A DNA stretch of 40,163 bases. Origin: Halobacteriales archaeon QS_5_68_33 (GTDB taxonomy: Archaea; Halobacteriota; Halobacteria; Halobacteriales; Haloarculaceae). Within the stretch, counting starts at the first letter, position 1. Each line of letters opens with the position of its first letter. Where the stretch lies: contig PXRS01000043.1 of the NCBI GenBank assembly GCA_003023785.1, positions 1-40,163 of the forward strand, written 5' to 3'. Positions 33,022-40,163 of this stretch are shown here, piece after piece. The notes beneath the pieces are model-generated. The model was not told where the DNA came from, searched no databases, and saw only the letters and a program-made list of their open reading frames with translations. The translations under genes were made by a program, and so were the position numbers.

Positions 33022-33670
33022 ACCCCGCAGGCGTTCCCGTCGAGATGATGTCGCCCGCCTCCAGCGTCATGTATGTCGTGATCTCCTCGACGAGTTCGGG
33101 AACGGAGAAGATGAACTCCTCGCGGGTGGAGGACTGTTTGGTCTCGCCGTTGACCCGGAGTTCGATGCTCGCGTCCTCGGGGACGGCTTCGGGCGGCGCG
33201 ACCGCGGGTCCCAGGGGCGCGGCGCCGTCGAAGGACTTGCCCCGCACCCAGTTCTGTTCGACGTTCTGGTCGTCGCGGTTCGAGATGTCGTTGACGCAGG
33301 TGAACCCGCGGACGACGTCCCACGCGTCGTCGGCCTCGACGTCCCTGCACTGTCGGTCGATGACGACGCCGAACTCCGCTTCCCAGTCGATGCGGTCTTT
33401 GCCCGCCGGGAGTTCGACCGTCGCGCCGTGGTTCGAGACGGTGTTGGGCGTCTTGAGAAAGAGCAGCGGCCGGTCGGGGATCTCCGCGTTCGACTCGGCG
33501 GCGTGGTCGGCGTAGTTCAGCCCCACGCAGACGACCTTCGAAGGGTCGGTGGGCGCGAGCAGGTCGACCTCTTCCACGCCGTACGTGCGGCCCGCGAAGG
33601 AGACGGAGTCGCCATCGAACGTACCTGTGCGGACGGCACCTGCCGGGTCGCGGAATCGTGCGTGTCGCAT
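33022..33670 (-). pseudogene. fumarylacetoacetate hydrolase family, 3'-truncated
   Basis: The N-terminus MRHARFRDPAGAVRTGTFDG and the core VVCVGLNYADHAAESN, DWEAEFGVVI, FTCVNDISNRD and GKSFDGAAPLGP are intact FAH-family sequence with the metal-binding Asp/Glu positions. After DIISTGTPAG (near 33024) the expected final 30 or so residues are absent. The frame instead runs into unrelated DNA (YDTWHTRTNHR…) and on through the next gene out of frame. FAH enzymes cleave carbon-carbon bonds of acylpyruvates. The missing last strand makes a stable product doubtful. Confidence 0.75.
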
Positions 33671-33767
33671 ACTCCGGGCCTCGCAAGCGCCGGGCAAAGG
33701 CGTTCTGTTTCCCGTCGGGACTCCCGGGAGTTCGCCGGCACAGCACCCGACCGGTCGAGCGGGCTAA

Positions 33768-34349
33768 GCCGCTCCCGTCCCATTCAGCGAAACGTACGCC
33801 AACCAGCGCGACCCGACCGGATCCGACGCCGACCTACTCGCGGACCTCGTCGAACTGGTCGGCGCGGACGCCACCGTCCTAGACGTCGGCTGTGGCGACG
33901 GCGCTCGCACGCTCGCGAACCTCCCCGAGGGGAGCGTCGGCCTCGACGTCTCCCGGCGCGGCCTCGAACTCGCCCGTGAGACGGTGCCAGGCGCGCGACT
34001 CCTCCAGGGGGAGATGACACAGCTCCCGCTCGCCACCGACAGCGTCGACGCGGTCACGGCGTACCACGCCGTCTTCCACGTCCCCCGGGCGGACCATCCG
34101 GCGGTCTACCGGGAGTTCGCCCGCGTCCTGCGGCCCGGCGGGACGCTCCTGATGACGCTCCCCGGCGGGCGCTTCGAGACGGTCCGCGAGGGCTGGATGG
34201 GCGGCCGCATGCTCTTCTCGGCGCCCGGCCGCGAGGCGACGCTCTCGCAGCTCCGCGAGGCCGGGTTCGCGGACGTCCGAACCCGCACCGTCACCGATCC
34301 GCTCGGCAGCGACGCCGAGTTCGCCTTCGCGGACTTCGAGGGCGAGTGA
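33768..34349 (+). CDS. SAM-dependent methyltransferase lacking a clear start
   Basis: The frame from a stop at 33765 reads FSETYANQRDPTGSDADLLA, then motif I VLDVGCGDGART, LARETVPGARLL and motif IV-like AVTAYHAVFHVPRAD, then RVLRPGGTLLMTLPGG. No ATG, GTG or TTG in frame precedes motif I; the first GTG (33984) is inside the fold. So the 5' end is damaged, or a rare start is used. The family is UbiE-like class I, substrate unknown. It is divergent from the truncated FAH gene; both have lost ends. Confidence 0.6.
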   Translation, partial: AAPVPFSETYANQRDPTGSDADLLADLVELVGADATVLDVGCGDGARTLANLPEGSVGLDVSRRGLELARETVPGARLLQGEMTQLPLATDSVDAVTAYHAVFHVPRADHPAVYREFARVLRPGGTLLMTLPGGRFETVREGWMGGRMLFSAPGREATLSQLREAGFADVRTRTVTDPLGSDAEFAFADFEGE

Positions 34350-34438
34350 CCCGGTGACGGCGAATTCACGGCGGGTCCCGGCGACCGACGCCGCCTCGCC
34401 GGCAGAACCGTTTTCCCCCTGTGGCCGAACGCCCGGAC

Positions 34439-34753
34439 ATGAGCGAGATCAGTCCCGACACGCTGCTCCCGACCGAGCGGATGCGCGACCAGGCGCTGGC
34501 CGGCGAGGTCACGCAGACCCACCGCGGACACGCCTACGCCGAAGAGGGCGACACCTTCGAGATAGACGGCGAGGGCTTCGAAGTGGTCGCCGTCGACGAT
34601 CGGACGCTGGGCGACCTGACCGACGAGGACGCCCGCGCGGAGGGCGCCCGTGACCTCGAACACTACCGGCAGATCCTCGAACGCGCCCACGAGCACTTCG
34701 AGTGGGACGACGAGGCCGACATCGTCCGGCACCGCTTCGAGCGCGTCGACTGA
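34439..34753 (+). CDS. ASCH-like domain protein
   Basis: This 104-residue acidic protein contains TLLPTERMRDQALAGEVTQT, then THRGHAYAEEGDTFEIDGEG and FEVVAVDDRTLGDLTDEDA. This is the ASCH/PUA-like RNA-binding barrel pattern. HRGHAYAE and ALGDL-like turns are typical. ASCH proteins bind RNA or hydrolyse modified cytidine. The TGA stop is followed by a degenerate family III left end. Confidence 0.65.
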   Translation: MSEISPDTLLPTERMRDQALAGEVTQTHRGHAYAEEGDTFEIDGEGFEVVAVDDRTLGDLTDEDARAEGARDLEHYRQILERAHEHFEWDDEADIVRHRFERVD

Positions 34754-34770
34754 TGCGGTCGGTTGTAAAT
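34754..34770 (+). mobile_element. solo left end of family III-like element
   Basis: TGCGGTCGGTTGTAAAT begins right after the TGA stop of the ASCH-like gene and matches the family III terminus with one A-to-G change. No partner end with a TGA flank was found before the next gene at 34829, so it is a remnant. Confidence 0.6.
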
Positions 34771-34828
34771 CAGTTCCGGACCGACCGGCAGGCGCGCACG
34801 GGCGACGGCGCCGCTCTTTCGGCCCCGA

Positions 34829-36130
34829 TTACAGTTCGTGCCCGCAGGCACACTCCCCGATGCAGTAGGCCGTCCCCTCGTCGTCGAGTCCCAGTCTCGA
34901 CGCCGCGGCCTCGGCGGTCCCGGTCGGTTCGGGGTCGGGCAGCACCCCCAGCGCGGTCGCGCCGTACGGGCGTTCACCCACGTCGAGAGTCGCCGTGACC
35001 TCGCCGGTCGCGTCCTCGATGACACGAACGACGTTCTCGCCCCGGACCGGGGCGTAGAGGAACTCGCGGGCTGGGTCCCACGTCCCCGTGAACCCCGACC
35101 CGCCGAGGTCGATCCGCCCCGCGATTTCGAGCGCGTCGAGGTCGACCACGGTGACGTCCTCGCTCCCCCGGGTGAAGACGTACCCCGTCGACCCGTCGGC
35201 GCTGATCTCGCTCGTCAGCGGGCCGTCCCCGAGGCCGTCCGTGTCGTCGAACCGCGCGATCTCGGCGGGCGCGGTCGGGTCCGAGACGTCCCAGGCGGTC
35301 TCGATGCCCGACCGGTGCTCGACGAGCATGCGCTCGCCCCTCGGGTCGACCGTCCCCATCCAAGGCTGTGGCGAGCCCGCGTCCTCTCCACCTTCCCCCT
35401 CTCGGGGGTCGACCTCGACCTGCGTCTCGATCTCGAACGCCTCTACGTCGAGGACGGTCAGCGTGTCCCCGTAGAGGTCGGGGACGAACGCGTACTCGCC
35501 GTCGGGTTCGACCGTGATATCGCAGGGCCCGGGCCCGTCGTTGTCGCCGCGGCCGCCCTCCTCCGAGCGGTCGAGTTCCGCGAGCACCTCGCCGAAGGAG
35601 TCGCTGTCGGGGTCGGCGTCGACCTTGTACTGGGTGTGAGCCGGTTCCCTGGCGCTGACGAGGAGGTGTCGGCCGTCGGGGGTCAGTTCCTGCCAGTTGG
35701 CGCCGGACCCGGTGTCGACGCGGGCGCGCTCGTCCAGGCGGCCGGGGCCGAACGCGCGGACGCCCCGGTCGACGTTGCCCCAGACGCTCTCGCTCGCGGA
35801 GTCCACAAGGTCGGGCGTGTACTGGTTCGACGGGAACGTCGAGGTGAACCCGACGTGGGTCGTCTCGACCACTTCCTGTGCCGCCGCGTCGACGACGCTG
35901 ACGGTCATGTCGCCGGTGTTGAACACGAGCACCGCGTCACGTCGCTCCGGCGTCGCGGTCCCGGCGTCCGTTTCGGTGTCGGGGTCCCCCTCGCCGTCGC
36001 CTCCCGCACACCCGGCGGTGGCCGCCGCGCCGAGCGCGGCCGACCCCGCGACGAATCCCCGCCGGGAGACCGGCGGTCCGTCGGCGTCCCGGTTCGGGTA
36101 GAGGTCCGCCGCGTCCGTCCCTTCATCCAT
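34829..36130 (-). CDS. Tat lipoprotein with seven-bladed YVTN-like propeller
   Basis: This 433-residue surface lipoprotein has RR at residues 23-24 (VSRRGFVAGSAALG) and lipid cysteine 41 (ATAGC). A short acidic linker follows, then a beta-propeller with blades like VLVFNTGDMTVSVVDAAAQE, YAFVPDLYGDTLTVLDVEAF, EDVTVVDLDALEIAG and GENVVRVIEDATGEVTATLD. The C-terminus is CIGECACGHEL, a compact Cys/His cluster that could bind a metal. YVTN proteins often serve surface or metal/nitrite-related roles; function here is unknown. A TATA-like TTATTTC lies about 26 bp upstream. Confidence 0.85.
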   Translation of the reverse strand: MDEGTDAADLYPNRDADGPPVSRRGFVAGSAALGAAATAGCAGGDGEGDPDTETDAGTATPERRDAVLVFNTGDMTVSVVDAAAQEVVETTHVGFTSTFPSNQYTPDLVDSASESVWGNVDRGVRAFGPGRLDERARVDTGSGANWQELTPDGRHLLVSAREPAHTQYKVDADPDSDSFGEVLAELDRSEEGGRGDNDGPGPCDITVEPDGEYAFVPDLYGDTLTVLDVEAFEIETQVEVDPREGEGGEDAGSPQPWMGTVDPRGERMLVEHRSGIETAWDVSDPTAPAEIARFDDTDGLGDGPLTSEISADGSTGYVFTRGSEDVTVVDLDALEIAGRIDLGGSGFTGTWDPAREFLYAPVRGENVVRVIEDATGEVTATLDVGERPYGATALGVLPDPEPTGTAEAAASRLGLDDEGTAYCIGECACGHEL

Positions 36131-36159
36131 GCCCGCGGTTGGGCGGGTCGGGAAATAAC

Positions 36160-36344
36160 CCCTTCGAGGCGTCGCGCAGGTCGGACACGACCGTCCCCCG
36201 GGCGGCTCCCGTCCCCGGGTGGACCGGCGCTGTCCGGAGGTTTCGCCGCCGGACGAAAGCCTGTCAACCACTCCGCCGTGAACGGTGTCGAGATAGCAGA
36301 ATTCCCACAGGTGAGCGAGGAGACACAACCCGGAACGCGGTGGT
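36160..36344. other. intergenic region, nothing firmly recognised
   Basis: A less GC-rich spacer between the propeller lipoprotein and a family I element. A minus-strand stretch (HLWEFCYLDTVHGGVVDRLS) looks faintly protein-like but without a start or a recognised family. Confidence 0.3.
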
Positions 36345-36347
36345 TCA

Positions 36348-36455
36348 TACTGTCGGACACGAGTACGTGAACGTGCTCGTCGACGTTCTGGGACATGCAT
36401 CTCGAAGACCCCGAAACAGCCACCGGAGCAGTGGCATCACTTGTGTCCGACAGTA
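36348..36455 (+). mobile_element. family I inverted-repeat element (copy 4, 108 bp)
   Basis: Ends are TACTGTCGGACACGAGT / ACTTGTGTCCGACAGTA, flanked by TCA at 36345-36347 and TCA at 36456-36458. The right TCA is the TGA stop codon of dnaJ (minus strand). It differs from the copy at 14320-14427 at about seven of 108 positions. Confidence 0.92.
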
Positions 36456-37622
36456 TCACAAGGAGTCCTTTATTTTCTCGAAGAATCCCTGCGAGACCTC
36501 GACTTCCTCGCCGCCGGCCTCGGCGAACTGTTCGAGGGCCTCGCGCTGTTCCTCGTTGAGGCCGTCGGGCGTGACGACCCGCACCTGGACGTAGAGATCG
36601 CCCTGCCCGCGCCGGCGCAGGCGGGGCATCCCCTTGGCCTGGAGGCGGAACGTCTCGCCGCTCTGGGTGCCCGACGGGATGTCGAGTTCGACGGCGCCGT
36701 CGAGGGTTTCGATCTCGACGGTGTCGCCGAAGACCGCCTGCGGGAAGGAGATGGGCTCCTGGCGGTGGAGGTCGGCCCCGTCGCGGTCGAAGTCCGGGTG
36801 ATCGGCGACGGACACCTCAATGAGGAGGTCTCCCTTGGGGCCGCCGTTCTCGCCGGGCGCACCCTCGCCGTCCATCCGGAGGGTCTGGCCGTCCTCGATG
36901 CCCGGCGGGACCTCGACCGAGAGGGTGGTCTCCTCGCGGACGACGCCGTCGCCCCGACAGGTCGAGCAGGTCTCCTCGTAGAGGGTGCCCTCGCCCTCGC
37001 AGCGCCGGCAGGTGCGGGTCTGCTGGACGCGCCCCATCGGCGTCTGCTGGACCTGCGTGGTCTGGCCGCGCCCGTCACACTGGGGACAGCGTCGCGAGTC
37101 GGCCCCCGGCGGGTGCCCCGCGCCGTTACACTCCCCGCAGACGTCGGGGCGAGTGACGCTCAGCTGTTTCTCGACGCCGTGGTGGGCGTCCTCGAGGTCG
37201 ATGGAGAGCGTCGCACGGAGGTCCTGGCCCTGGCGGGGGCGGTCGCCCCGGCCGCGGCTCCCGCCGCCGAAGAACGTCTCGAAGATGTCGCCCATGTCGC
37301 CGAACGGGCCCTGCCCGCCACCGCCGAAGGGGTCGCCGCCCATCCCGCCGGCACCGCGGGCGCCGGCACCGCCGTTCTCGGTGGCCCCGTGTTTCTCGGC
37401 CTCGACGTAGCGGTCGTGGCCCAGCCGGTCGTAGAGCTGGCGCTGTTCCTCGTCGGTGAGGACCTCCTTGGCCTTCTTGGCCCGCTTGAACTTCTCCTCG
37501 GCGTCGGGGTCGTCGCTCACGTCCGGGTGGTACTTGCGGGCCCTCTCGCGGTAGGCCTCCTCGATCTCCTTCTCGCTGGCGTCTCGCCCGACCCCCAGCA
37601 CCGAATAGAAGTCCTCGCTCAT
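36456..37622 (-). CDS. dnaJ: chaperone DnaJ (Hsp40, type I)
   Basis: This 388-residue co-chaperone stimulates the ATPase of DnaK and delivers unfolded proteins. Its J-domain (about 1-66) has HPD at 32-34. A Gly/Phe region follows (GGMGGDPFGGGGQGPFGDMG). Four CxxCxGxG zinc repeats (CGECNGAG, CPQCDGRG, CRRCEGEG, CSTCRGDG) and the C-terminal substrate domain (FPQAVFGDTVEIETLDG) are complete. No dnaK or grpE lies in the window. A TATA-like TTTTATT precedes the start by about 30-40 bp. Its stop is recreated by the target duplication of the adjacent element. Confidence 0.96.
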   Translation of the reverse strand: MSEDFYSVLGVGRDASEKEIEEAYRERARKYHPDVSDDPDAEEKFKRAKKAKEVLTDEEQRQLYDRLGHDRYVEAEKHGATENGGAGARGAGGMGGDPFGGGGQGPFGDMGDIFETFFGGGSRGRGDRPRQGQDLRATLSIDLEDAHHGVEKQLSVTRPDVCGECNGAGHPPGADSRRCPQCDGRGQTTQVQQTPMGRVQQTRTCRRCEGEGTLYEETCSTCRGDGVVREETTLSVEVPPGIEDGQTLRMDGEGAPGENGGPKGDLLIEVSVADHPDFDRDGADLHRQEPISFPQAVFGDTVEIETLDGAVELDIPSGTQSGETFRLQAKGMPRLRRRGQGDLYVQVRVVTPDGLNEEQREALEQFAEAGGEEVEVSQGFFEKIKDSL

Positions 37623-37761
37623 CGCTTGTCCCGGTGTAGCGGATTGAACTACTTGAATAAAACGGGTCGGACGCGGGACCGCGCCCGGCGGTTCGTATCG
37701 CCGCGCGGACAAAAACGGATCGCGGAGAACGCATTAGTGGCAGGCGGACCCACACCGAGAC

Positions 37762-39519
37762 ATGGCAACGGACGCCACCGATACCGACCTGACCGAAGTC
37801 GCCGACCTGGACGACCTCCGCGAGGAGGGACGGGCCGTCACGATGGCCGGCGGTCGTCCCGTCGCCCTCTTTCACCACGAGGGCGAGGTGTACGCCGTCG
37901 ACAACCGCTGTCCGCACATGGGGTTTCCCCTCTCGAAGGGCAGCGTCGAGGACGGCCTGCTGACCTGCGACTGGCACCACGCGCGGTTCGAACTCTCCCG
38001 GGGGGACACGCTGGACATCTGGGCCGACGACGTCCGGACGTTCCCCACCGAAGTGCGGGACGGCATCGTCTACGTCGACCCCGACCCCGACCCCGAAATC
38101 CCGCCCGAGACCCACTGGCGCAACAGACTGGCGGACGGCCTCGCGGAGAACCTCTCGCTGGTCGCCGCGAAGGCCATCGTCCACCTCGACCACTACGGCG
38201 AGGGCTTTTCGACGCCGCTGGAGACCGCGGTCGACTTCGGCACGCAGTACCGCGCCGACGGCTGGGGTCGCGGCATGACGACGCTGGGCGCGATGGCCAA
38301 TCTCCACGACGACGTCGCCCACGACGAGAAACTGCGGGCGATGTTCGTCGGCGTCACGGAAGTCGCCGACAACTGTTCGGGCGAACCGCCGCGCTTCGAG
38401 CAGTACGCGCTGGACAACGACGACCTCTCGAAGTCGCGGCTGAAGTCGTGGTTCCGCGACACCTGCGACGTGCGCGACAGCACGGGCGCCGAGCGCTGTC
38501 TCCGGACGGCGGCGAACGTCCTCCCGCGCGAGGACCTCGTCGAGATCACGGTCGCCGCTGCCACCGACCACGTTTACATGAACAACAGCCACACGGTCGA
38601 TTTCCTCAACAAGGCCGTCGAGACGCTGGACCACGTCGGCTGGGAGAAGCGCGAGGCCGTCCTCGCCACCGTCGTCGACGCCATCGCCGAGGCCAACCGC
38701 GCCGAGGAGACCAGCACCTGGACCCGGCCCATCGACGTCGCGCAGATGTGTTTCGACGCCGCCGAGGACCTCCCCGACATGGTCGCGGCCGGCGCCGGCG
38801 ACGAGTGGGACCGCCCCGAGGACTTCGTCGAGACGCTCCTCTCGGACGACCCGGGCGAGATAGACGCGGCGCTCCGGGACGCCGTCGCCGCCGGCGCGAC
38901 GACGGAGCAACTGGCCCACGCCGTGGCGGTCGCCGCGCTCCGGCGGGTCGCCCACTTCGGCACCGGCAACGAGTTCAACGACTGGAACACGGTCCATCAC
39001 ACGTTCTCCTTTGCCAACGCCGTCGACAACCTCGCGCGGCGCACGGACGCCGATGACGTCTACGGGGCCGTCTGGCAGGGCGCGATGTCCGTCTATCTCG
39101 ATCGATTCCTCAACCAGCCACGGGCGACCATCCCCGACCCCGGTTCGGGCGGCGACGCCGACCCGGCCGAGTTGCGGGCGCGCCTGCTCGAGACCTTCGA
39201 CGAGCAGGGCGGGGTCGACGAGGCCGCCCGTCTCGTGAGCCATCACTTCGACGCCGGCGGCGACCCGGACGCCCTCGAGCAGACGATGGGCGAGGGTCTC
39301 CTCCGGGAGGACGCGGGCTTCCACACGCTCCAGAACGTCGAGGCGGGCTTCCGGCAGTTTGAACTCGCGGAGAGCGAGCGCGAGCGACGGCTGGCCCTGA
39401 TAGCCCCCGCACGGTACATGGCCGCGCACTTCCCGACCCGACGCGAGGACGAGCAGACGTTCACCATCGCCGAGCGACTGTTTCAGGGCGAGAACATCCA
39501 CGAAGGGAGCGCGGACTGA
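37762..39519 (+). CDS. Rieske ferredoxin domain fused to a large helical domain
   Basis: This 585-residue protein has an N-terminal Rieske domain (about 10-95) whose 2Fe-2S ligands are Cys50/His52 in RCPHMGFPLSKG and Cys69/His72 in LTCDWHHARF. The remaining 480 residues are mostly helical with many conserved-looking His/Asp/Asn: IVHLDHYG, MANLHDDVAH, TDHVYMNNSHTVDFLNKAV, FGTGNEFNDWNTVHH, RLVSHHFDAGG. I do not recognise this domain with confidence; it is not a ring-hydroxylating catalytic domain of the usual kind. It may be a novel oxidoreductase receiving electrons from its own Rieske cluster. Its TGA stop abuts a family III end. Confidence 0.8.
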   Translation: MATDATDTDLTEVADLDDLREEGRAVTMAGGRPVALFHHEGEVYAVDNRCPHMGFPLSKGSVEDGLLTCDWHHARFELSRGDTLDIWADDVRTFPTEVRDGIVYVDPDPDPEIPPETHWRNRLADGLAENLSLVAAKAIVHLDHYGEGFSTPLETAVDFGTQYRADGWGRGMTTLGAMANLHDDVAHDEKLRAMFVGVTEVADNCSGEPPRFEQYALDNDDLSKSRLKSWFRDTCDVRDSTGAERCLRTAANVLPREDLVEITVAAATDHVYMNNSHTVDFLNKAVETLDHVGWEKREAVLATVVDAIAEANRAEETSTWTRPIDVAQMCFDAAEDLPDMVAAGAGDEWDRPEDFVETLLSDDPGEIDAALRDAVAAGATTEQLAHAVAVAALRRVAHFGTGNEFNDWNTVHHTFSFANAVDNLARRTDADDVYGAVWQGAMSVYLDRFLNQPRATIPDPGSGGDADPAELRARLLETFDEQGGVDEAARLVSHHFDAGGDPDALEQTMGEGLLREDAGFHTLQNVEAGFRQFELAESERERRLALIAPARYMAAHFPTRREDEQTFTIAERLFQGENIHEGSAD

Positions 39520-39534
39520 TACGGTCGGTTGTAC
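39520..39534 (+). mobile_element. solo left end of family III element
   Basis: TACGGTCGGTTGTAC starts directly after the TGA stop of the Rieske gene. No matching right end was found; the DNA beyond reads as a minus-strand coding relic, so the element or the junction has been rearranged. Confidence 0.6.
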
Positions 39535-39710
39535 CGATCGGCCCACAGGTCGCCGTAGGCGAATCCGCGTTCGGTCTCGAAGTGTGCCTCCGCGGCCGAC
39601 GGGTCCTCGGGAAAGCCGCCGAGGAGCGCCAGCCCTTCGAGCGTCGGGTCGTCGACACCGAAGTCCGCCGGCGCTCGGGCCGCCGCGTCCTCGAACGTAT
39701 CACCCGTCCG
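39535..39710 (-). pseudogene. coding-like relic downstream of ABC ATPase
   Basis: The minus-strand frame directly after the ABC ATPase stop stays open and reads DTFEDAAARAPADFGVDDPT then LEGLALLGGFPEDPSAAEAH and FETERGFAYGDLWADRY. At that point it meets the family III terminus. It is protein-like and in the same frame as the ATPase, so it could be the lost C-terminal extension after a nonsense change or the tail of another gene. Family not recognised. Confidence 0.35.
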
Positions 39711-40163
39711 TCAGTCGAGCACCGCCGCCGTGTCGTCGTACGCCTCGCGGTTCCGGAGACAGCGACTGCGCCGCCCCTCGCCCACCGACTCGTCGGCCGG
39801 CGTCTCGCTGTCGCAGACGCTGCCGAGCGACTCCCGGAGGTGTGCGCTCGCGTCCCCGTCTCGTCCGTCGACCGCGAGTTCGGTGGCCCGGTCGACGACG
39901 GTCCGCGGGCCGTCGGGGAGATCGAGGCCGTCGAAGAGGTCGGCTCGCACGGTTTCGACCGACTCGTCCGCGCCGAATCCGAGTTGTCGAGCGACAACCG
40001 TCCTCACGGAGTCGTCGCTGCGGGCGCGTTCGCGCAGGAGCGCCCGGTACTCGTCGACCGCGGACCAGGCCGACTCCGACAGGTCGACACCGTCCGGCCG
40101 TATCTTCGCCGGACAGCGGGTGGCGAACCGACAGCCCGGCGGCGGGTCCCGCGGGTTCGGCGG
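39711..40163 (-). CDS. peptide-type ABC transporter ATP-binding protein, C-terminal part
   Basis: This partial gene enters from the window edge. The visible part starts PPNPRDPPPGCRFATRCPAK, the C-terminal oligopeptide/dipeptide ABC ATPase motif (PPSGCRFHTRCP) of OppF/DppF proteins. A haloarchaeal helical extension follows, with ARQLGFGADESVETVRADL, and ends AVLD. The nucleotide-binding domain lies outside. Such ATPases drive import of peptides or oligosaccharides. The frame continues protein-like beyond the stop, so the gene may be shortened. Confidence 0.75.
   Translation of the reverse strand, partial: PPNPRDPPPGCRFATRCPAKIRPDGVDLSESAWSAVDEYRALLRERARSDDSVRTVVARQLGFGADESVETVRADLFDGLDLPDGPRTVVDRATELAVDGRDGDASAHLRESLGSVCDSETPADESVGEGRRSRCLRNREAYDDTAAVLD

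Noticed and set aside
37126-39546. Long minus-strand open frame across the Rieske gene
   Set aside because: It is an antisense shadow; the plus-strand frame has the Rieske ligands and a normal start.

Overview
The window is chromosomal DNA of a halophilic archaeon (class Halobacteria). The signs are a very high G+C content, strongly acidic predicted proteins, Tat-type (twin-arginine) lipoproteins, a PGF-CTERM protein, archaeal Pth2, UPF0200/UPF0201, a ThiN-domain regulator, HMG-CoA reductase, and TATA-like boxes 25-30 bp before start codons, as expected for leaderless transcripts. Nothing in the sequence fixes the genus.

Layout. 1-3872: a wHTH/membrane-protein pair, a GC-rich direct-repeat tract, a double ferritin-like lipoprotein, pth2 and a sugar-phosphate isomerase. 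3873-5120: a GH43 fragment, a small mobile element and a PhyH-type dioxygenase. 5247-8779: an operon-like run of dCTP deaminase (interrupted by a 479-residue intein), a ThiN regulator and a methyltransferase. 8859-9970: a mobile element and a broken molybdopterin oxidoreductase. 9972-12703: leftward epimerase, HAD hydrolase and the UPF0201/UPF0200 pair. 12915-18069: cytochrome P450, mobile elements, FxsA, tRNA-Ile, a MacB-like ABC pair and two zinc-ribbon miniproteins. 18207-24949: a secreted LolA-like protein, VapBC, a second isomerase, a Tat remnant, an aldo/keto reductase with an in-frame insertion, YbjQ-like and membrane proteins, and an ORB-like repeat cluster. 25092-29828: a PGF-CTERM propeller protein, a MinD-like ATPase, an IS6-like non-autonomous element and a BCCT transporter. 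30113-34753: hmgA, small membrane proteins, a zinc-ribbon protein, a truncated FAH hydrolase, a methyltransferase and an ASCH-like protein. 34829-40163: a propeller lipoprotein, DnaJ, a Rieske fusion protein and the C-terminus of a peptide-type ABC ATPase.

The most striking discovery is a set of small non-autonomous inverted-repeat elements (63-108 bp) in at least four sequence families. All of them have termini of the form TAC(T/G)G...C(A/C)GTA and are flanked by a 3-bp target duplication that is TGA or TCA. Many sit exactly on the TGA stop codon of a neighbouring gene (PhyH, dnaJ, MacB permease, a wHTH protein, and probably the Rieske and ASCH genes). The duplication recreates the stop codon, so the gene is left intact. 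One element is inserted into another at 31693-31882, which shows both mobility and the TGA duplication directly. No transposase for them is present in the window.

The region is also rich in decay: several genes are truncated or rearranged (GH43, molybdopterin oxidoreductase, FAH hydrolase, FxsA N-terminus, a Tat signal remnant), often next to these elements.
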